Shown: one piece after another, positions 46,308 to 58,363 of the stretch | Layout of the letters: every line of letters begins with the position of its first letter | Position numbering within the stretch: the first letter of the stretch is position 1 | Origin: Wurfbainia villosa | Taxonomy: Eukaryota > Streptophyta > Magnoliopsida > Zingiberales > Zingiberaceae | Reading direction: 5' to 3' | NCBI GenBank assembly: GCA_025175895.1 | Contig: CM046000.1 | Location: 35,562,720 to 35,626,719 of the forward strand | DNA length: 64,000 bases | Translations under genes and position numbers: made by a program | Notes under the pieces: model-generated | What the model was told of the DNA's origin: nothing | The model's input: only the letters and a program-made list of their open reading frames with translations | Databases searched by the model: none

Positions 46308-49300
46308 ATGTCTTCAAATACGTCAAACACCCTATCTTTGCAATTAGTCCTTGAGAAGGACAAGCTCAATGGGACAAACTTTATTGACTGGAATAGGAAT
46401 TTGAGAATAGTTCTCAAACAGGAGCGGAAACTCTATGTCCTAAAGCAACCCATTCCTGAACCACCCACCAACAATGACACTCGTGCTGATAAGGATGCTT
46501 ACAAGAAGCATCAAGATGATGCATTAGATGCATCATGCCTTATGCTTGCAACCATGAACTCTGAGCTTCAGAAGCAACATGAGAACATGGATGCCTTTGC
46601 TATGGTTGAACACCTAAAGCAACTATATCAAGGGCAAGCGAGGCACGAGAGATCCGAAGTATCTAAGGCATTGTTTCAATGCAAGATGCAAGAAGGAGCA
46701 CCCGTAGGAACTCACGTACTCAAGATGATTGGGTACGTGGAGAACCTTGAGAGATTGGGATTTCCTTTAGGCCAAGAGTTGGCCACTGACCTTATTCTGC
46801 ACTCCTTGCCTAGAGACTTTAGTCAAATTGTCATGAATTATTACATGAGTGAAATTGGCAAACCGTTGCCTGAGCTCTTAAGCATGTTGAGAACTGCTGA
46901 GAGCAATCTTAAGAAGATACAACCTAGTACTAGTACTGTACTTATGGTTAAAAAGGGAAAAGGTAAGAAGAAGTCTAAAGGCAAGACCCAAGAAAAGGGC
47001 AAGAAAGCATTGAAGCCCAAAGGTGGGGTGACCAAGGAAGGGACTTGCTTCCACTGTAAGGAAGTTGAACATTGGAAGAGGAACTGTAAAAAGTATCTTG
47101 AGGAAGTCAAGAAGAAGCAAAGTGAGACTTCTGCTTCAGGTATACATGTTATAGAAGTCAATCTATCTATTTCTTCTTCAAGGGTATTAAATACCGGTGG
47201 TGATTCTCACATTTGCACTAATGTGCAGGGCCTGAGAAGAAGTAGATCATTGACGCAAGGGGAAGTGGACCTGCATGTGGGCAATGGTGCAAGAGTTGCT
47301 GCTATAGCTGTAGGAACATATTCCTTATTGTTGCCGAGTGGTTTGATTTTAGAACTTGATGAGTGCTATTTTGTACTTGCAATAACTAAGAACATTATGT
47401 CTGTTTCTTGTTTGGACAAGAATGGTTTTTCATTTACTATAAAGGATAAATGTTGTTCTATTTATTTAAATGAAATGTTCTATTGTAGTGCACATTTGAT
47501 GAATGGACTCTATATTCTAGATCTAGAAAACCCAGTCTATAACATAAATACCAAACGATTCAAATCTAATGATTTGAATCAGATATATCTTTGCCATTGT
47601 CGCTTGGGTCATATAAATAAGAGTCGCATATCCCAGCTCCATAGAGATGGATTACTGGACTCATTTGATTTTGAATCATATGAGACATGCGAATCTTGTC
47701 TTTTAGGCAAGATGACCAAGACTCCATTTAGTGGACAAGGTGAACGAGCGACAGATTTGTTAGGCCTCATACATAGTGATGTTTGTGGTCCTTTCAAAGT
47801 CACAGCCAGAGGTGGTTATCAGTACTTCATTACATTTACTGATGATTTTAGTAGATATGGATATGTGTACCTTATGAGACATAAATTAGAATCCTTTGAA
47901 AAGTTCAAAGAATTCAAGAATGAAGTACAGAACCAACTTGGAAAGTGTATTAAGATGCTTCGATCATATCGAGGTGGGGAATACCTTAGCCAAGAGTTTC
48001 ATGACTATCTAGTTGAGTGTGGGATACGATCTCAACTCACTCCACCCAGAACACCACAATTGAATGGTGTATCTGAGAGGAGAAATCGTACTCTGTTAGA
48101 CATGGTAGATCAATGATAAGTCATACGGATCTTCCTCCTTTTTTTTTGGGGATATGCTCTAGAGATAACTGCTTTCACACTTAACCATGTTCCATCTAAG
48201 GCAGTCATAAAGACACCATATGTGATATGGACTAGGAAGAGTCCCAAGATATCTTTTATGAGGATTTGGGGATGTGAAGCTTACGTGAGATGTCAAGTTT
48301 CAGATAAATTGGGCCCCAAATCAGACAAGTGTTATTTTGTAGGATATCCTAAGGAAACAAAAGGATATTATTTTTACAACCCCATGCTAGCCAAAGTGTT
48401 TATCGCCAGAAATGGTGTCTTTCTAGAAAGGGAATTTATTTCTAGAAAGGCTAGTGGAAGTAAAATTGATCTTGAAGAAGTTCAAGATACACAAAATAGC
48501 ATTGATGCCTTAATGCAACAAAAACAGGCATCACAAGGAGTTGTGGTACAACCTGTTCAGGTAGACCAAGCTCTGCACAGATATGATAGGATACGTCGTC
48601 AACCTGAGAGATATTCTTTTCTCTTGGATGACAACGATGGTGTCATGCTAGATGAGCTAACATCCTATCAGGAAGTAGTAATGAGCCCAGATTCTGAGAA
48701 ATGGCTTGAGGCCATGAGATCCGAAATGGAATCCATGTACACTAACAAAGTATGGACTTTGGTTGATCCACCTAAAGGGGTCAAATCTATTGGGTGTAAG
48801 TGGGTCTTTAGGAGAAAGACTGACATGGATGGCAATGTGCATACCTATAAGGGGCGATTTGTAGCAAAAGGATTCAAGCAGATTCATGATATTGACTATG
48901 ATAAAACCTTTTCTCCAGTTGCGATGCTCAAATCCATTCGGATCATACTTGCTATTGCTGCTTACTATGACTATGAAATCTGGCAGATGGATGTCAAAAC
49001 TGCATTTCTTAATGGAAATCTACTCGAGGATGTGTATATGACATAGCCTGAGGGTTTTGTCAATCCAAAGGATGCTGGAAAGGTTTGTAAGTTGCATAGG
49101 TCCATTTATGGTTTAAAGCAAGCTTCTAGAAGCTGGAATCGTCGATTCGATGATGCAATCAAAATGTTTGATTTCATTAAGAATGAAGATGAACCTTGTG
49201 TCTACAAGAAGGCTAGTGGGAGCACATCTATTTTCCTCATTTTGTATGTAGATGACATACTACTCATTGGAAATGATATCCCTATGCTGGAGTCTATGAA

Positions 49301-50228
49301 GACTTAGCTTGGGAATTGTTTCTCAATGAAGGACTTAGGTGAAGTAGCCTATATTCTTGGCATCAAGATCTATAGGGATAGATCTAGGAGATTGCTTGGC
49401 CTGAGTCAGAGTACATATATTGACAAGGTACTTAAGCATTTTGCTATGCAGAATTTCAAGAAGAGATTTCTGCCAATGTCACATGGTGTAAGTCTTTCGA
49501 AGACTTAATGTCCCTCTTCTGCAAAAGAGAAACAACCCATAGATCATATCCCTTATGCATCTGCTATAGGATCTATCATATACGCCATGATTTGTACTTG
49601 CCCCGATGTCTCGTATGCTTTGAGCATGACGAGTAGGTACCAATCAGATCCCGATGAATGTCACTGGATACCAGTCAAGAATATTCTAAGTACTTGAGAA
49701 GGACAAAAGAATATTTCTTGATCTTTGGAGGTGATGAGGAGCTAGTTGTAAAGGGTTACAATGATGCAAGCTTCCAAACTGACAGAGATGATTCGCGATC
49801 ACAATCAGGGTATGTATTTTGTCTGAATGGTGGTACTATGAGCTGGAAGAGTTCGAAGTAGGACACATTCGTAGATTCTACAACAGAAGCGGAGTACATT
49901 GCTGCTTCAAATGCAGCAAAGGAGGCAGTTTGGATCAAAAAGTTTATTTCTGAGCTTGGTGTAGTTCCTAGCATTGTGAGCCCTATAGATCTTTTATTGT
50001 GACAACAACGGGGCTATAGCACAGGCTAAGGAACCTCGTTCTCACAAGCATTCCAAACATATACTGCGATGATATCACCTCATTTGAGAGATCATTGATA
50101 GAGGAGATGTGCTGATATGCAGAGTAGATACTGATGCTAACATTGCAGATCCCCTGACCAAGGCTTTGGCACAGAGAAAGCATGATGGTCATACTAGGTC
50201 ATTGGGTCTTAGAGATTACAGTGATTGA
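46308..50228 (+). pseudogene. gag-pol: ANG-2 gag-pol polyprotein (stops and dead active sites)
   Basis: The ATG at 46308 opens 602 codons: Gag with LNGTNFIDWNRNLRIVL, CCHC knuckle CFHCKEVEHWKRNC (about 47047-47088), protease box RVLNTGGDSHIC, in which the catalytic Asp is Asn, and integrase with HCRLGH...CESCLLGKM. The second integrase Asp is Tyr (LRSYRGGEY near 47968), while NGVSERRNRT is kept. The frame breaks near 48110; 48222-49046 carries the integrase end and RT start, with a TAG at 49045 where a Gln codon is expected; 49092-49307 has YVDD; 49326-50228 holds the RT end and RNase H (AEYIAA) with more breaks. The terminal TGA is 50226-50228, 20 bases before the LTR. Confidence 0.9.
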
Positions 50229-50237
50229 CACTAGTGC

Positions 50238-50248
50238 TAGTGGGAGAT
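50238..50248 (+). other. ANG-2 polypurine tract
   Basis: TAGTGGGAGAT abutting the 3' LTR; the same core as ANG-1 (AAGTGGGAG). Confidence 0.75.
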
Positions 50249-53052
50249 TGTTAGTGTCAGCCCTTAGTGTCAATCATGAGATGATTGATTAGGGATCATG
50301 TGTATCATATTTCATTAATAAAAGGCAAAGATTGTTTATTATATTTACTTTATGCATGTGCCAGCTAAAATAAATATAATAATATCCTTGAATAGTAGGT
50401 TCTAATCTACAGTATATCAATTGGTAGAATTGATTATGAGAAGCTGTAGAGAACACTATTCTTAATATTCCTAGTCAAGTATTAATATACAATGACAATA
50501 TTAATACATTGAGACTAGCATATAGGTCAATGGATGACTTGATCTCACAAGTCATGGATATGTGATATCACATTGACACATGGGTATATATATTAGAGAA
50601 TATATATATTGAATTAACCCGCAATGAGAAAGTATCATGGATCGTTATATGAGTGTCATATACTTTCTCATGTGACTATTGGTATGAATAGTCCTTAGAC
50701 CTGAAGTCACTACGGTTCCCTACATAGGGAGTTATGTACTTTGGTATCGTCTAACGTCACACCGTAACTGGGTGCACTATAATGGCGATCACTAGGTATG
50801 TAACGAATTATGCGGTGAGATGTGAGTGATGTAGATTGGATCTATCCCTCCCATATGACGGGAGTGATATCTTTGGTCTCTTGATAGAGTAGGACCACGA
50901 AATGCATGGCCATGCTCAAATGAGTCAATATGAGATATTGAGCTCATTTGTTTGAGTGAGTCTACTTGGGGATAAAGAAACATAAAGATCGATAAGGGGA
51001 TGACACGGTTTATGCCTCATTGATTGATATAAGATATCAGAGATAGAAGGACACCATCATACATGATAATAGTCACAAAAAGGTTATCGGATCTTAACGA
51101 TCTTGTAACTTGGGTAGCAATGAAATATTGCTAGATGCCACTCATTGCTTATGTATCTAAAAAGGGTTTTAGATACATTGCCAACGTTACAAGAGCCTAT
51201 AGGGTCACACACAAATGACATTCTATTTTGGAGATAGTTTCTTTTAGTTGGACTAAGAGGACAATTGAGCATATGACCAAGATTTGAGTTAGACTCAAAC
51301 TGGTTAAACTTGAGTTAGACTCAAGTTGAACCATGGAAGATGATTCATCATCATGCATGATTAATTTGATTAATCATGCATATGAATACCAAGGGGCTTG
51401 GTATTCATGATGAGAATTAAAGAAGGGAATACCAAGAGTCTTTGTATTAAGAGATTTCTTAATGGGAGATAATGGCATTGATGGCTATGGGATTAAATGG
51501 CCTTTTTGGTGTTCAACGTGTATCACATTTGGTGGTGTGGCTTTTGGTGTTTGGGCGTGCAAGCCAAAAGGGCCAAGAGAGAAAGTGTTCTCTCATCTCC
51601 TCCTTCCTCTCCTTCTTCTTCTAAAAGAGTTCTTAGTGTTTTCCTAGGAGTTGCTATCACAACGTGACTCCAAAGCTAGTGTGGGTGTCAGTGTGGATAC
51701 CATAGATATACGGTTACCCTTACCGTATTGAGATCCGACAGCGTTTGGAAAAGTGGGATTGCGAAGGGCACGCACCGAAGGTATATTCCTCCTCTAGATA
51801 AGATCTGTTGGTGCAGGGGCACCTAAGTCGAACCTATATTTTGATTATGGCAAAAGACGCAAAGTCAAGGATATATCGTTATCTCACGAGCTGAATCGAG
51901 TGTCCAGAAAAGTGCTAAAGCTGGAGCTGAAGGCTAGCAACACCTAGAGGAAGCCGCGGTGGTCGGGTGACACTCGAGTGACTTCGGAGGGAGTCGAAGG
52001 GATCGAGTGGAAGGCCGAAAGCAAAAGCGACATGGTAAGTATCGAGGTAAGCTCGTGTGTGCGAGAGTAAGTGAGGTCGTATCCTCCTTATGGGGATGGT
52101 CTTAAGCGTAGATCTGACCAAAGACATCCCATCGATGGTCTAGGTCGAGATCGGACGGTCGAAGGCCGTTGAAATAATGTTTTCTTTAAGCTAACAAGCA
52201 TCCTGAGGACTCGATTGCCGCCAATCACCGACCGTCGAGTCAAGACTGATCGATGTCGCTTATCATCGATCGATGATGACCATCAGTCGACTGATGGTCA
52301 ATGATCAGATTCGAGGAGTCAAGGCTTATCACCCCATTTCAAAGAGATTGGTGCTCAATTGTGATTGGCTAGGGTTCCTCTCGAAAAGGGGCTCAAAGGC
52401 TATAAAAGGATGTCCTAACCTAGGGTTTTCTCATCAATTCTAAGTGCTCAAAAGCCTCCATAATGCTGCGACTCTCCGACGACTCTACAACAACGAAGTG
52501 CTACCAACAACCCTAGTTTAAGTCCTATCTTCGAGTTGTTGGTATAATCTTAGTTTGTCATTTCTCTTAATCTTGCAATTCGTTTGTTAATCGAGGCTTT
52601 CTACCGTTGAATTTTATTTTAATAGAAGAGAGGGGTTGTCTCTCTATCTTTTTCTTCGAAGGTTTTTGTAATCGTAAAACTCCTACCTCCAACGAGGAGT
52701 GTTTTAGTGAATTGCCCTCCGTACACAGTCTAGGATCGTTAGGGCCTTGGAGTAGTGGCCGAAGGCTACGAACCAAGTAAAAAAACTATTTGTCTCATTT
52801 AGTTTTTATTTACATTTCCGCTGCATTTAATTGTCTACAGAACGATTTAAAAGAAGAAGTGTTTATCGCTATTCACCCCCCCTCTAGCGAACCGCCTCGA
52901 TCCAACAAGATCTAGACTAGATTAAAGAAAATGATTTATATAGTTTTGCATGGATCTTTGGTGGGATCCGATATAATTATTGTTTTCGTTGTGGTTGTGC
53001 GAAGTATTCTCCCGCGATGTTGTGAACATCAGATCCGGAGTTTTTCCCAACA
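50249..53052 (+). repeat. ANG-2 3' LTR, split by a solo LTR
   Basis: Parts 50249-51805 and 52913-53052 match the 5' LTR. TATA box changed to TATGAATAG near 50683. An extra 8-bp-arm hairpin ACTTGAGT/ACTCAAGT is at about 51308-51326. The solo insertion duplicated agatc. Confidence 0.92.
51806..52907 (+). mobile_element. solo Sirevirus LTR (SIRE-3 family)
   Basis: A single 1.1-kb LTR, TGTTGGTGCAGG to TCCAACA, flanked by agatc (51801-51805 and 52908-52912) and without internal DNA. It closely matches the SIRE-3 LTR. A perfect duplication around one LTR is the signature of recombination between the two LTRs of a full element. TATA box CTATAAAAGG at 52400-52409; C-rich box at 52871-52889. Confidence 0.93.
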
Positions 53053-53400
53053 ATCTCCACACTATATTGGTCTATTTGAGATATTGGAGTGGGTTGGGGG
53101 TGTAGCTTACCGGTTGACTTTACCTCTGACACTTGCGGGAGTTCATAACATATTGCATGTTTATATGCTGAGGAAATACGTTCCGCATTCAGATCATGTT
53201 CTGGAAGAAGTTCCGATTCTACCTTAGTCTAATGCGACCTATGAGGAGATTCCGACGTGAATTCTTGGTCGCAAGGAGTGACAGTGCGGAACAAAACCAT
53301 CCGACTCATAAAAATTGGATGGCTGCATCATACGGATGAGGAGGCTACGTGGTAGCTAGAAGATACTATCCGAGCTCGATACCCTCATCTATTCACTTGA
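53053..53400 (+). pseudogene. pol: GYP-H integrase C-terminus and chromodomain (decayed)
   Basis: Continues the integrase interrupted at 43035. The first part (to about 53225) is open and has YIGLFEILEWVG, AYRLTLP and HNILHVYMLRKYVP, the GPY/F-like module that ends plant gypsy integrases. After stops and a frame change, about 53231-53400 reads as a chromodomain with EEATW and a final RYPHLF-like end, then TGA at 53398-53400. Such a C-terminal chromodomain defines chromoviruses and is thought to steer integration to heterochromatin; the wording fits Tekay/Del. Confidence 0.82.
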
Positions 53401-53475
53401 GGTATGTGGTCATTTCGGAATTTGCTTGAATTAATTTTCGCATATTAGTATGAAATTTGGGGTCCAAATTTTATT

Positions 53476-53488
53476 AAGTGGGGGAGAA
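53476..53488 (+). other. GYP-H polypurine tract
   Basis: AAGTGGGGGAGAA directly before the 3' LTR (TGTAAGATATG), the usual arrangement in Tekay/Del elements. Confidence 0.85.
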
Positions 53489-55385
53489 TGTAAGATATGA
53501 CGAAAAAAAATGGTTAGGACTCTAATTAAAACCTAATCTAGGTTTAAAGGATAGGAGTTAATTAAACCTAGGTTTGGTCTTATAGGTTAAAAATCCAATC
53601 GACATTTTCAAACCCAACCCGTATTTCTACCTGACCCATTTTCCCAGTCATTTCTACCGTCTTTCTCCGCACGAGCATTTCCAGTCGCGATCCTTCCTTC
53701 TTTATTTCTTTTCCCCATCGTGACGCCTCCCATTTCATGTTCACTTCGTCTCCGAAGAATCCCGTGGCCGAAGCATTCCCTCTCCTCCTCGCTATTTTTC
53801 TTCTCGCAAGCCCCTTTTTCCTCTCGCGACACCTCCGAAGTCTGCCATCCCTTTTCTCTGCCAGCGACGACCGACACAGCCACCCTCTTTCTCTGTAAGA
53901 GATGACCGACCATAGCCTCCCCTTCACTGCAAATGATGACGACCGACCTTGACGGTGCCCACGGACGAGCTATAGCAGCGAGCTTGGGTCAGCGGCATCT
54001 ACAGCGTGTTTTGGTTGAAGGCGGGACTTCAATCTCGCTATTTTCATTGGGTCGCAGCAATCGTTCAGGAGTGGTGAGTTCTGCCGGAGCAAGTGTTGTG
54101 AGCCGGTGGACAAGGGATAAAGGGGGAGGGTCACCGGTGAAGTTGAATTCAGGTATACCTCTCGGCTGCATGTTCCTTGTTTTCCCTCGATCTTCAAAGG
54201 GATCCACTTGTGAACACATTCCTTTTATGATGGGCAGTAGGTTGAGCATGATTTTTCTGACGAACTGAGCGATTGGGGAGGAGAGCTGCCGAGGGGAGGT
54301 TCTATTGCTGGTATATATCTTGATTCCCTTTGTATTCTTATAGTCCATTTCGGTTCTATGTTGGTTGTGTGTTGGCTATGATTTGGAGGGTTGCTTGGCT
54401 GTGGTTTAGTGAGAAGGGATTGATATGGAGTGGGGTGTTCCAATTAGGGTGTTAGATCCCTAATTGGGTGTAACGGGAGTAGCTGTGCAGTTGTGAACAA
54501 GGTTGTGTCGACTGTGAGAGAGTTGTGCGACTGTGAATAAGGCTATGCCAGCTGTGAATGATGTTGTTATTGGCCACGAAGGGGCTGAGATGGCTGTGAG
54601 GTGGAGATAGATGTTTTAGAGGATAGAGTTGTGGTCGGCAGTAAACAGGGGTGCTGTCGGCTGTAAATTCGGGGTTGTGAATGGCTGTGATGCTCTGTTT
54701 ATGCCTTGTATTAGAGATGTGAGGTGATGAATTGGCCTTGGATGATTTGGGGGATTTCTTAATTCATATTCGGAAAAAAAAGGATGCGACTATAGGAATG
54801 ATATAGTAGTAAATTATATATTGTCTTATGCTTGAACATAACCACAATGTTTGATATGTGCAGGACGTGGATACAAGACAGGTCTGCGGGTGTGTGAGCT
54901 TTATTATTACGAGCATTACAGCAGGTGGGTAATTTCCTACCCTGGTCAGGTAGATGTAATTGCATTCAGATTTAGTCATAGATATGAGCATGTTAGGTGT
55001 TCATATTATCTTGACCCATCTCTTATTTATCTTATGCTTGATACTTATCGTTGGCTATATTTGCTCAAAGGTTGATATCACATTTTCCTTTATCATGATT
55101 TAGGAGTTACAGATGTGATGTAAGTAGATCTATAAATGTTTAGTAGGGTATAGATGTTGGAGTACAGATGATAACATGATTTGTAAATTAGGTAAAAGTT
55201 CATCCATGGGTAGGTAATGCCCTAAATGTAGGATTTATTCCAATACCCATATGTTGCATACTTATTGCCAACCATGTGTTGTATAATGGTTAAGTGAAGG
55301 GTGATTAGTGTGTCGCTACGAACCGGTGGTCCTAGCTTATTATGATCAGTTGAGTACGACTCTCTATGGAATAGAGAGTGCGTCG
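53489..55385 (+). repeat. GYP-H 3' LTR, first part
   Basis: Matches 1469-2607 plus 8127-8885 of the 5' LTR. It shows the pre-insertion site of TRG-1 (gagtt at 54626-54630) and is cut by SIRE-3 inside the 41-bp tandem array, at cgtcg (55381-55385). The rest is right of the window. Confidence 0.9.
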
Positions 55386-56510
55386 TGTTGGTGCAGTAGG
55401 CACCTAAGTCGAACCTGAGTTTTGATTATAGCAAACGATACAAAGTTAAGCACATGTTGTTATCTCATGAGCTGAACCGAGTGTGCAGAAAATTGCTATA
55501 GCTGGAGATGAAGGCTAGCGACACCCGGAGGAAGCCGCGGTGGTCGGGTGACACACGAGTGACTTCGGAGAGAGCCGAAGGAGTCGAGTGGAAGGCCGGA
55601 AGCAAAAGCAACACGTAAGTATCGAGGTAAGCTCGTGTGTGCGAGCGTAAGTGAGGTCGTATCCTCTTTACGGGGATGATCTTAAGCGTAGATCCGACCA
55701 AAGACATCCCATAGATGGTCTAGGTCGAGATCGGACGGTCGGAGGCCGTCAAAATAATGTTTTTTGTTGAGCTAACTTTGACCTACAACAAGCATCATTG
55801 CCCGGCTTGGAGGACTCATTGCCAATCATCGATCATTGTAGAAGGTCAACACTGACGATCGCCATCGATCGTGATGATGGCCATCAGTCGACTGATGGTC
55901 AATGATCAGATTCGAGGAGTCAAGGCTTATCACCAAATTTCAAGGGGAGTTGTGCTCAAATTTGATTGGCTAGGGTTCCTCTCGAAAAGGGGCTCAAAGG
56001 CTATAAAAGGAGGGTCAAACCTAGGGTTTTATTATCAATTCTAAGTGCTCAAAAGCCTCCATTACCCTGCAACTCTCTGACGACTCTACGACAATGAAGT
56101 GCTGCCAACAACCCTAGCTTAAATTTTCTTTTGTTTAGTTGTTGGTATAATCTTAATTTGTTATTGCTTTCAATATTGCAATTCTTTTCAATCGAGGTTT
56201 TTCGTTGCATTTTACTTTAATAGAAGAGAGGGTTTGTCTCTCTATCTTTTTGCTTCAAAGGCTTTTGTAATCATAAAACTCCTACCTCCAACGAGGAGGA
56301 GTGTTTTAGTGAATTGCCCTCCGTACACGGTCTAGGACCTTTAGGGCCTTGGAGTAGTAGCCGAAGGCTACGAACCAAGTAAAAAACTATTTGTCTCAAT
56401 TAAGTTTTATTTACATTTCTGCTGCGTTTAATTGTCTATCGAATGTTTTAAAAGAAAAGTTTTTATCGCTATTCACCCCCCCCCCTCTAGCGATCTGCTT
56501 CGATCCAACA
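55386..56510 (+). repeat. SIRE-3 5' LTR
   Basis: 1125 bp, TGTTGGTGCAG to GATCCAACA. C-rich box at 56471-56492. Block 55785-55905 (with one CAGTCGACTG) differs from the 3' LTR. Confidence 0.94.
56001..56010 (+). promoter_or_regulatory. TATA box of SIRE-3 5' LTR
   Basis: CTATAAAAGG, shared by the 3' LTR (63657-63666), the solo LTR and SIRE-1. Likely start of the genomic transcript about 30 bases on. Confidence 0.7.
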
Positions 56511-56512
56511 AT

Positions 56513-56524
56513 TGGTATCAGAGC
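56513..56524 (+). other. SIRE-3 primer binding site
   Basis: TGGTATCAGAGC two bases after the 5' LTR, a perfect initiator tRNA-Met complement. The leader to the gag ATG (56728) is about 200 bases, T-rich. Confidence 0.92.
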
Positions 56525-56727
56525 CGGGGGTTGCTAAGATTTGGTGAAACCACCAATCTAGCCATTTTTACAGATTTATTTTTTTTTCTTTTATTTATTT
56601 TTTATTATTTCGCTTTGTTAGGTTTTTCTCCCGCACTACTAATGCAAGACGCGAGTCTTGGTACTTGTTTTTGTGTTTTTGTCGTTGCTAGTTTTTTTGT
56701 CTTCGTCTCTTTTTGTCTTTCGTGTTA

Positions 56728-58194
56728 ATGGCCCATCTCGAGGGTTTTAGCACCGTCCGACCACCGTTTTACAACGGTGACGATTTCCGTTACTGGAAAG
56801 GTCGGATGGAGTGCTTCCTAAAAACCCAAATAGAGATGTGGATTGTGATCCAAACCGGGTTCACCCTTCCTACTAATGAAGAAGGTGAATCCTTGGATTA
56901 CAATCAGTGGTCCATTGCCACTAAACGACAAGTCGAGGCAGATGCAAAGGCGACTCAAATCCTGCAGTGCGGGCTATCCAAGGAGGAGCTGAACCGAGTC
57001 GGACCCTTCATCAGCGCAAGAGATCTCTGGACGAGGCTGATCGAGTTACACGAAGGATCGGATCAAGCTAAGGTTTGCAAACGTGATTTGTTGTTCAATA
57101 AATTGTACACACTAAAAATGCAGGAACACGAGACGGCAACACAATTGCACGCCCGCGTCCAGGACATCGTCAACAACCTACACGCAATCGGGCAAAAGGT
57201 CGAAAACCGCGACCTTATAAGGTATGTTCTAAACTCTTTTCCGAGGACTACCTTGTGGGCATCCATGGTCGACGCCTACAAGGTTTCCAAGGACCTTTCT
57301 AAAGTTAGAATAGACGAATTATTTTCTGATTTCGAATTACATGAGCAGTCCAACTCGGAACCCGAGAGGGGTATAGCCTTGTTTGCAGGTTCAAAGAAGA
57401 AGAAAATCGCAAGCAAGCCACCACCAACCGAGGAGGAAGACGAATCCGAAGAAGTTGACCCGGAGTTGACTGCCGAACTAATGAACCTAGCTCAAAGGAT
57501 AGCCAAGGGACGAAAGCGAACCACGACTCGACCCAACCAAGGTAAGCCTAAAAGTTCTAATATTAGGTGTTATGAGTGTAACAGGTTTGGACATATCAAG
57601 TCCGAGTGCCCCAAGCTCAACCACCAAGCACCTAAGCACAAGAAGGCCCTCAACGCGACATGGGAAGAAGCGTCATCCGAAGAAGACGAAGACCACGTCT
57701 TCATGGCAAGATCGATTGAGTCAGACACGGAGACCGAACCTAAACTTGAGTCGGAACCTGAGGATGACTCGGACTACGAAGCTACCTTCAAGTCAAGCCA
57801 TGGATACGCATCCGGTTCAAAAGATACCCTTAAAGTAAGTCGGACTTTATTTAATACTTTACATAATACGGTTAGGTTTTTGTCTAGGAAGTTAGCTAAG
57901 TCCGAGTCCAAGGTTGAGACCCTGGTTGAGGAAGTTAAACTCCTCAAACACGAGGTCTCCCTAACCTCTTCGACTAGTCGAGTTCAAGAGAAGGACTCAA
58001 CTCGGGTTGAAAAACTCGAAGTTGAGAACTCTCTCTTGAAAAGTCAAGTTGAAGATCTTAGGAATACGTTGGAAAGGTTCACTTCGGGATCCAAAGGACT
58101 TGACCTCCTACTTGGATCTCAAAGGGCCTTGTACAACAAGGCTGGACTAGGATTTAACTCAAACACAACTAATAGGTCGTATATTCGATTGTAA
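56728..58194 (+). CDS. gag: SIRE-3 Gag, C-terminus cut by a 1-bp frameshift
   Basis: 488 residues from the ATG at 56728 (MAHLEGFS, matching SIRE-1 and SIRE-2). Domains: UBN2-like gag domain, about residues 10-220; acidic linker; basic stretch then an intact CCHC knuckle CYECNRFGHIKSEC, about 282-295; acid/Ser-rich region; coiled coil of Glu/Lys/Leu heptads, about 370-455; then LERFTSGSKGLDLLLGSQRA. The TAA at 58192 comes early: relative to SIRE-2 a G is missing near 58184, and the WVPK-containing tail continues out of frame to 58363. The particle-forming and RNA-binding parts are complete, so a shortened Gag might still work. The STQIE motif of SIRE-1 is STRVE here. Separate from pol by about 0.75 kb. 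Confidence 0.9.
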   Translation: MAHLEGFSTVRPPFYNGDDFRYWKGRMECFLKTQIEMWIVIQTGFTLPTNEEGESLDYNQWSIATKRQVEADAKATQILQCGLSKEELNRVGPFISARDLWTRLIELHEGSDQAKVCKRDLLFNKLYTLKMQEHETATQLHARVQDIVNNLHAIGQKVENRDLIRYVLNSFPRTTLWASMVDAYKVSKDLSKVRIDELFSDFELHEQSNSEPERGIALFAGSKKKKIASKPPPTEEEDESEEVDPELTAELMNLAQRIAKGRKRTTTRPNQGKPKSSNIRCYECNRFGHIKSECPKLNHQAPKHKKALNATWEEASSEEDEDHVFMARSIESDTETEPKLESEPEDDSDYEATFKSSHGYASGSKDTLKVSRTLFNTLHNTVRFLSRKLAKSESKVETLVEEVKLLKHEVSLTSSTSRVQEKDSTRVEKLEVENSLLKSQVEDLRNTLERFTSGSKGLDLLLGSQRALYNKAGLGFNSNTTNRSYIRL

Positions 58195-58363
58195 GTCGAC
58201 ATAGGAAACTTGTCCAAGCATGGGTCCCTAAGAACTTTTTGATTTCAACTCTAGGATCCAACCTGTACTGGGTTCCCAAGGACCAAATCCACTATGTGGA
58301 TAGACCGAATCGATTCAACGGTCTAGGGGGAGCCAGTACAAAACATATTTGTGCTTTAACTTA
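58195..58363 (+). pseudogene. SIRE-3 out-of-frame Gag tail
   Basis: In the +1 frame the conserved tail is readable: QAWVPK, a second YWVPKDQIHYV motif and a Gly-Gly-Ala end, stopping at TAG near 58363. It aligns with the in-frame tail of SIRE-2 (to 16957), showing the frameshift is recent. Confidence 0.75.

Larger units (their letters stand above)
43036..53052 (+). mobile_element. ANG-2: Angela/BARE-like copia element, decayed
   Basis: Flanked by atctc (43031-43035 and 53053-53057). 5' LTR 43036-44732, 3' LTR 50249-53052 including a solo Sirevirus LTR. The gag-pol is mostly readable but has several stops. Inserted in GYP-H integrase, in the same orientation. Sequence is related to ANG-1 but clearly a different family (different LTRs). 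Confidence 0.94.
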
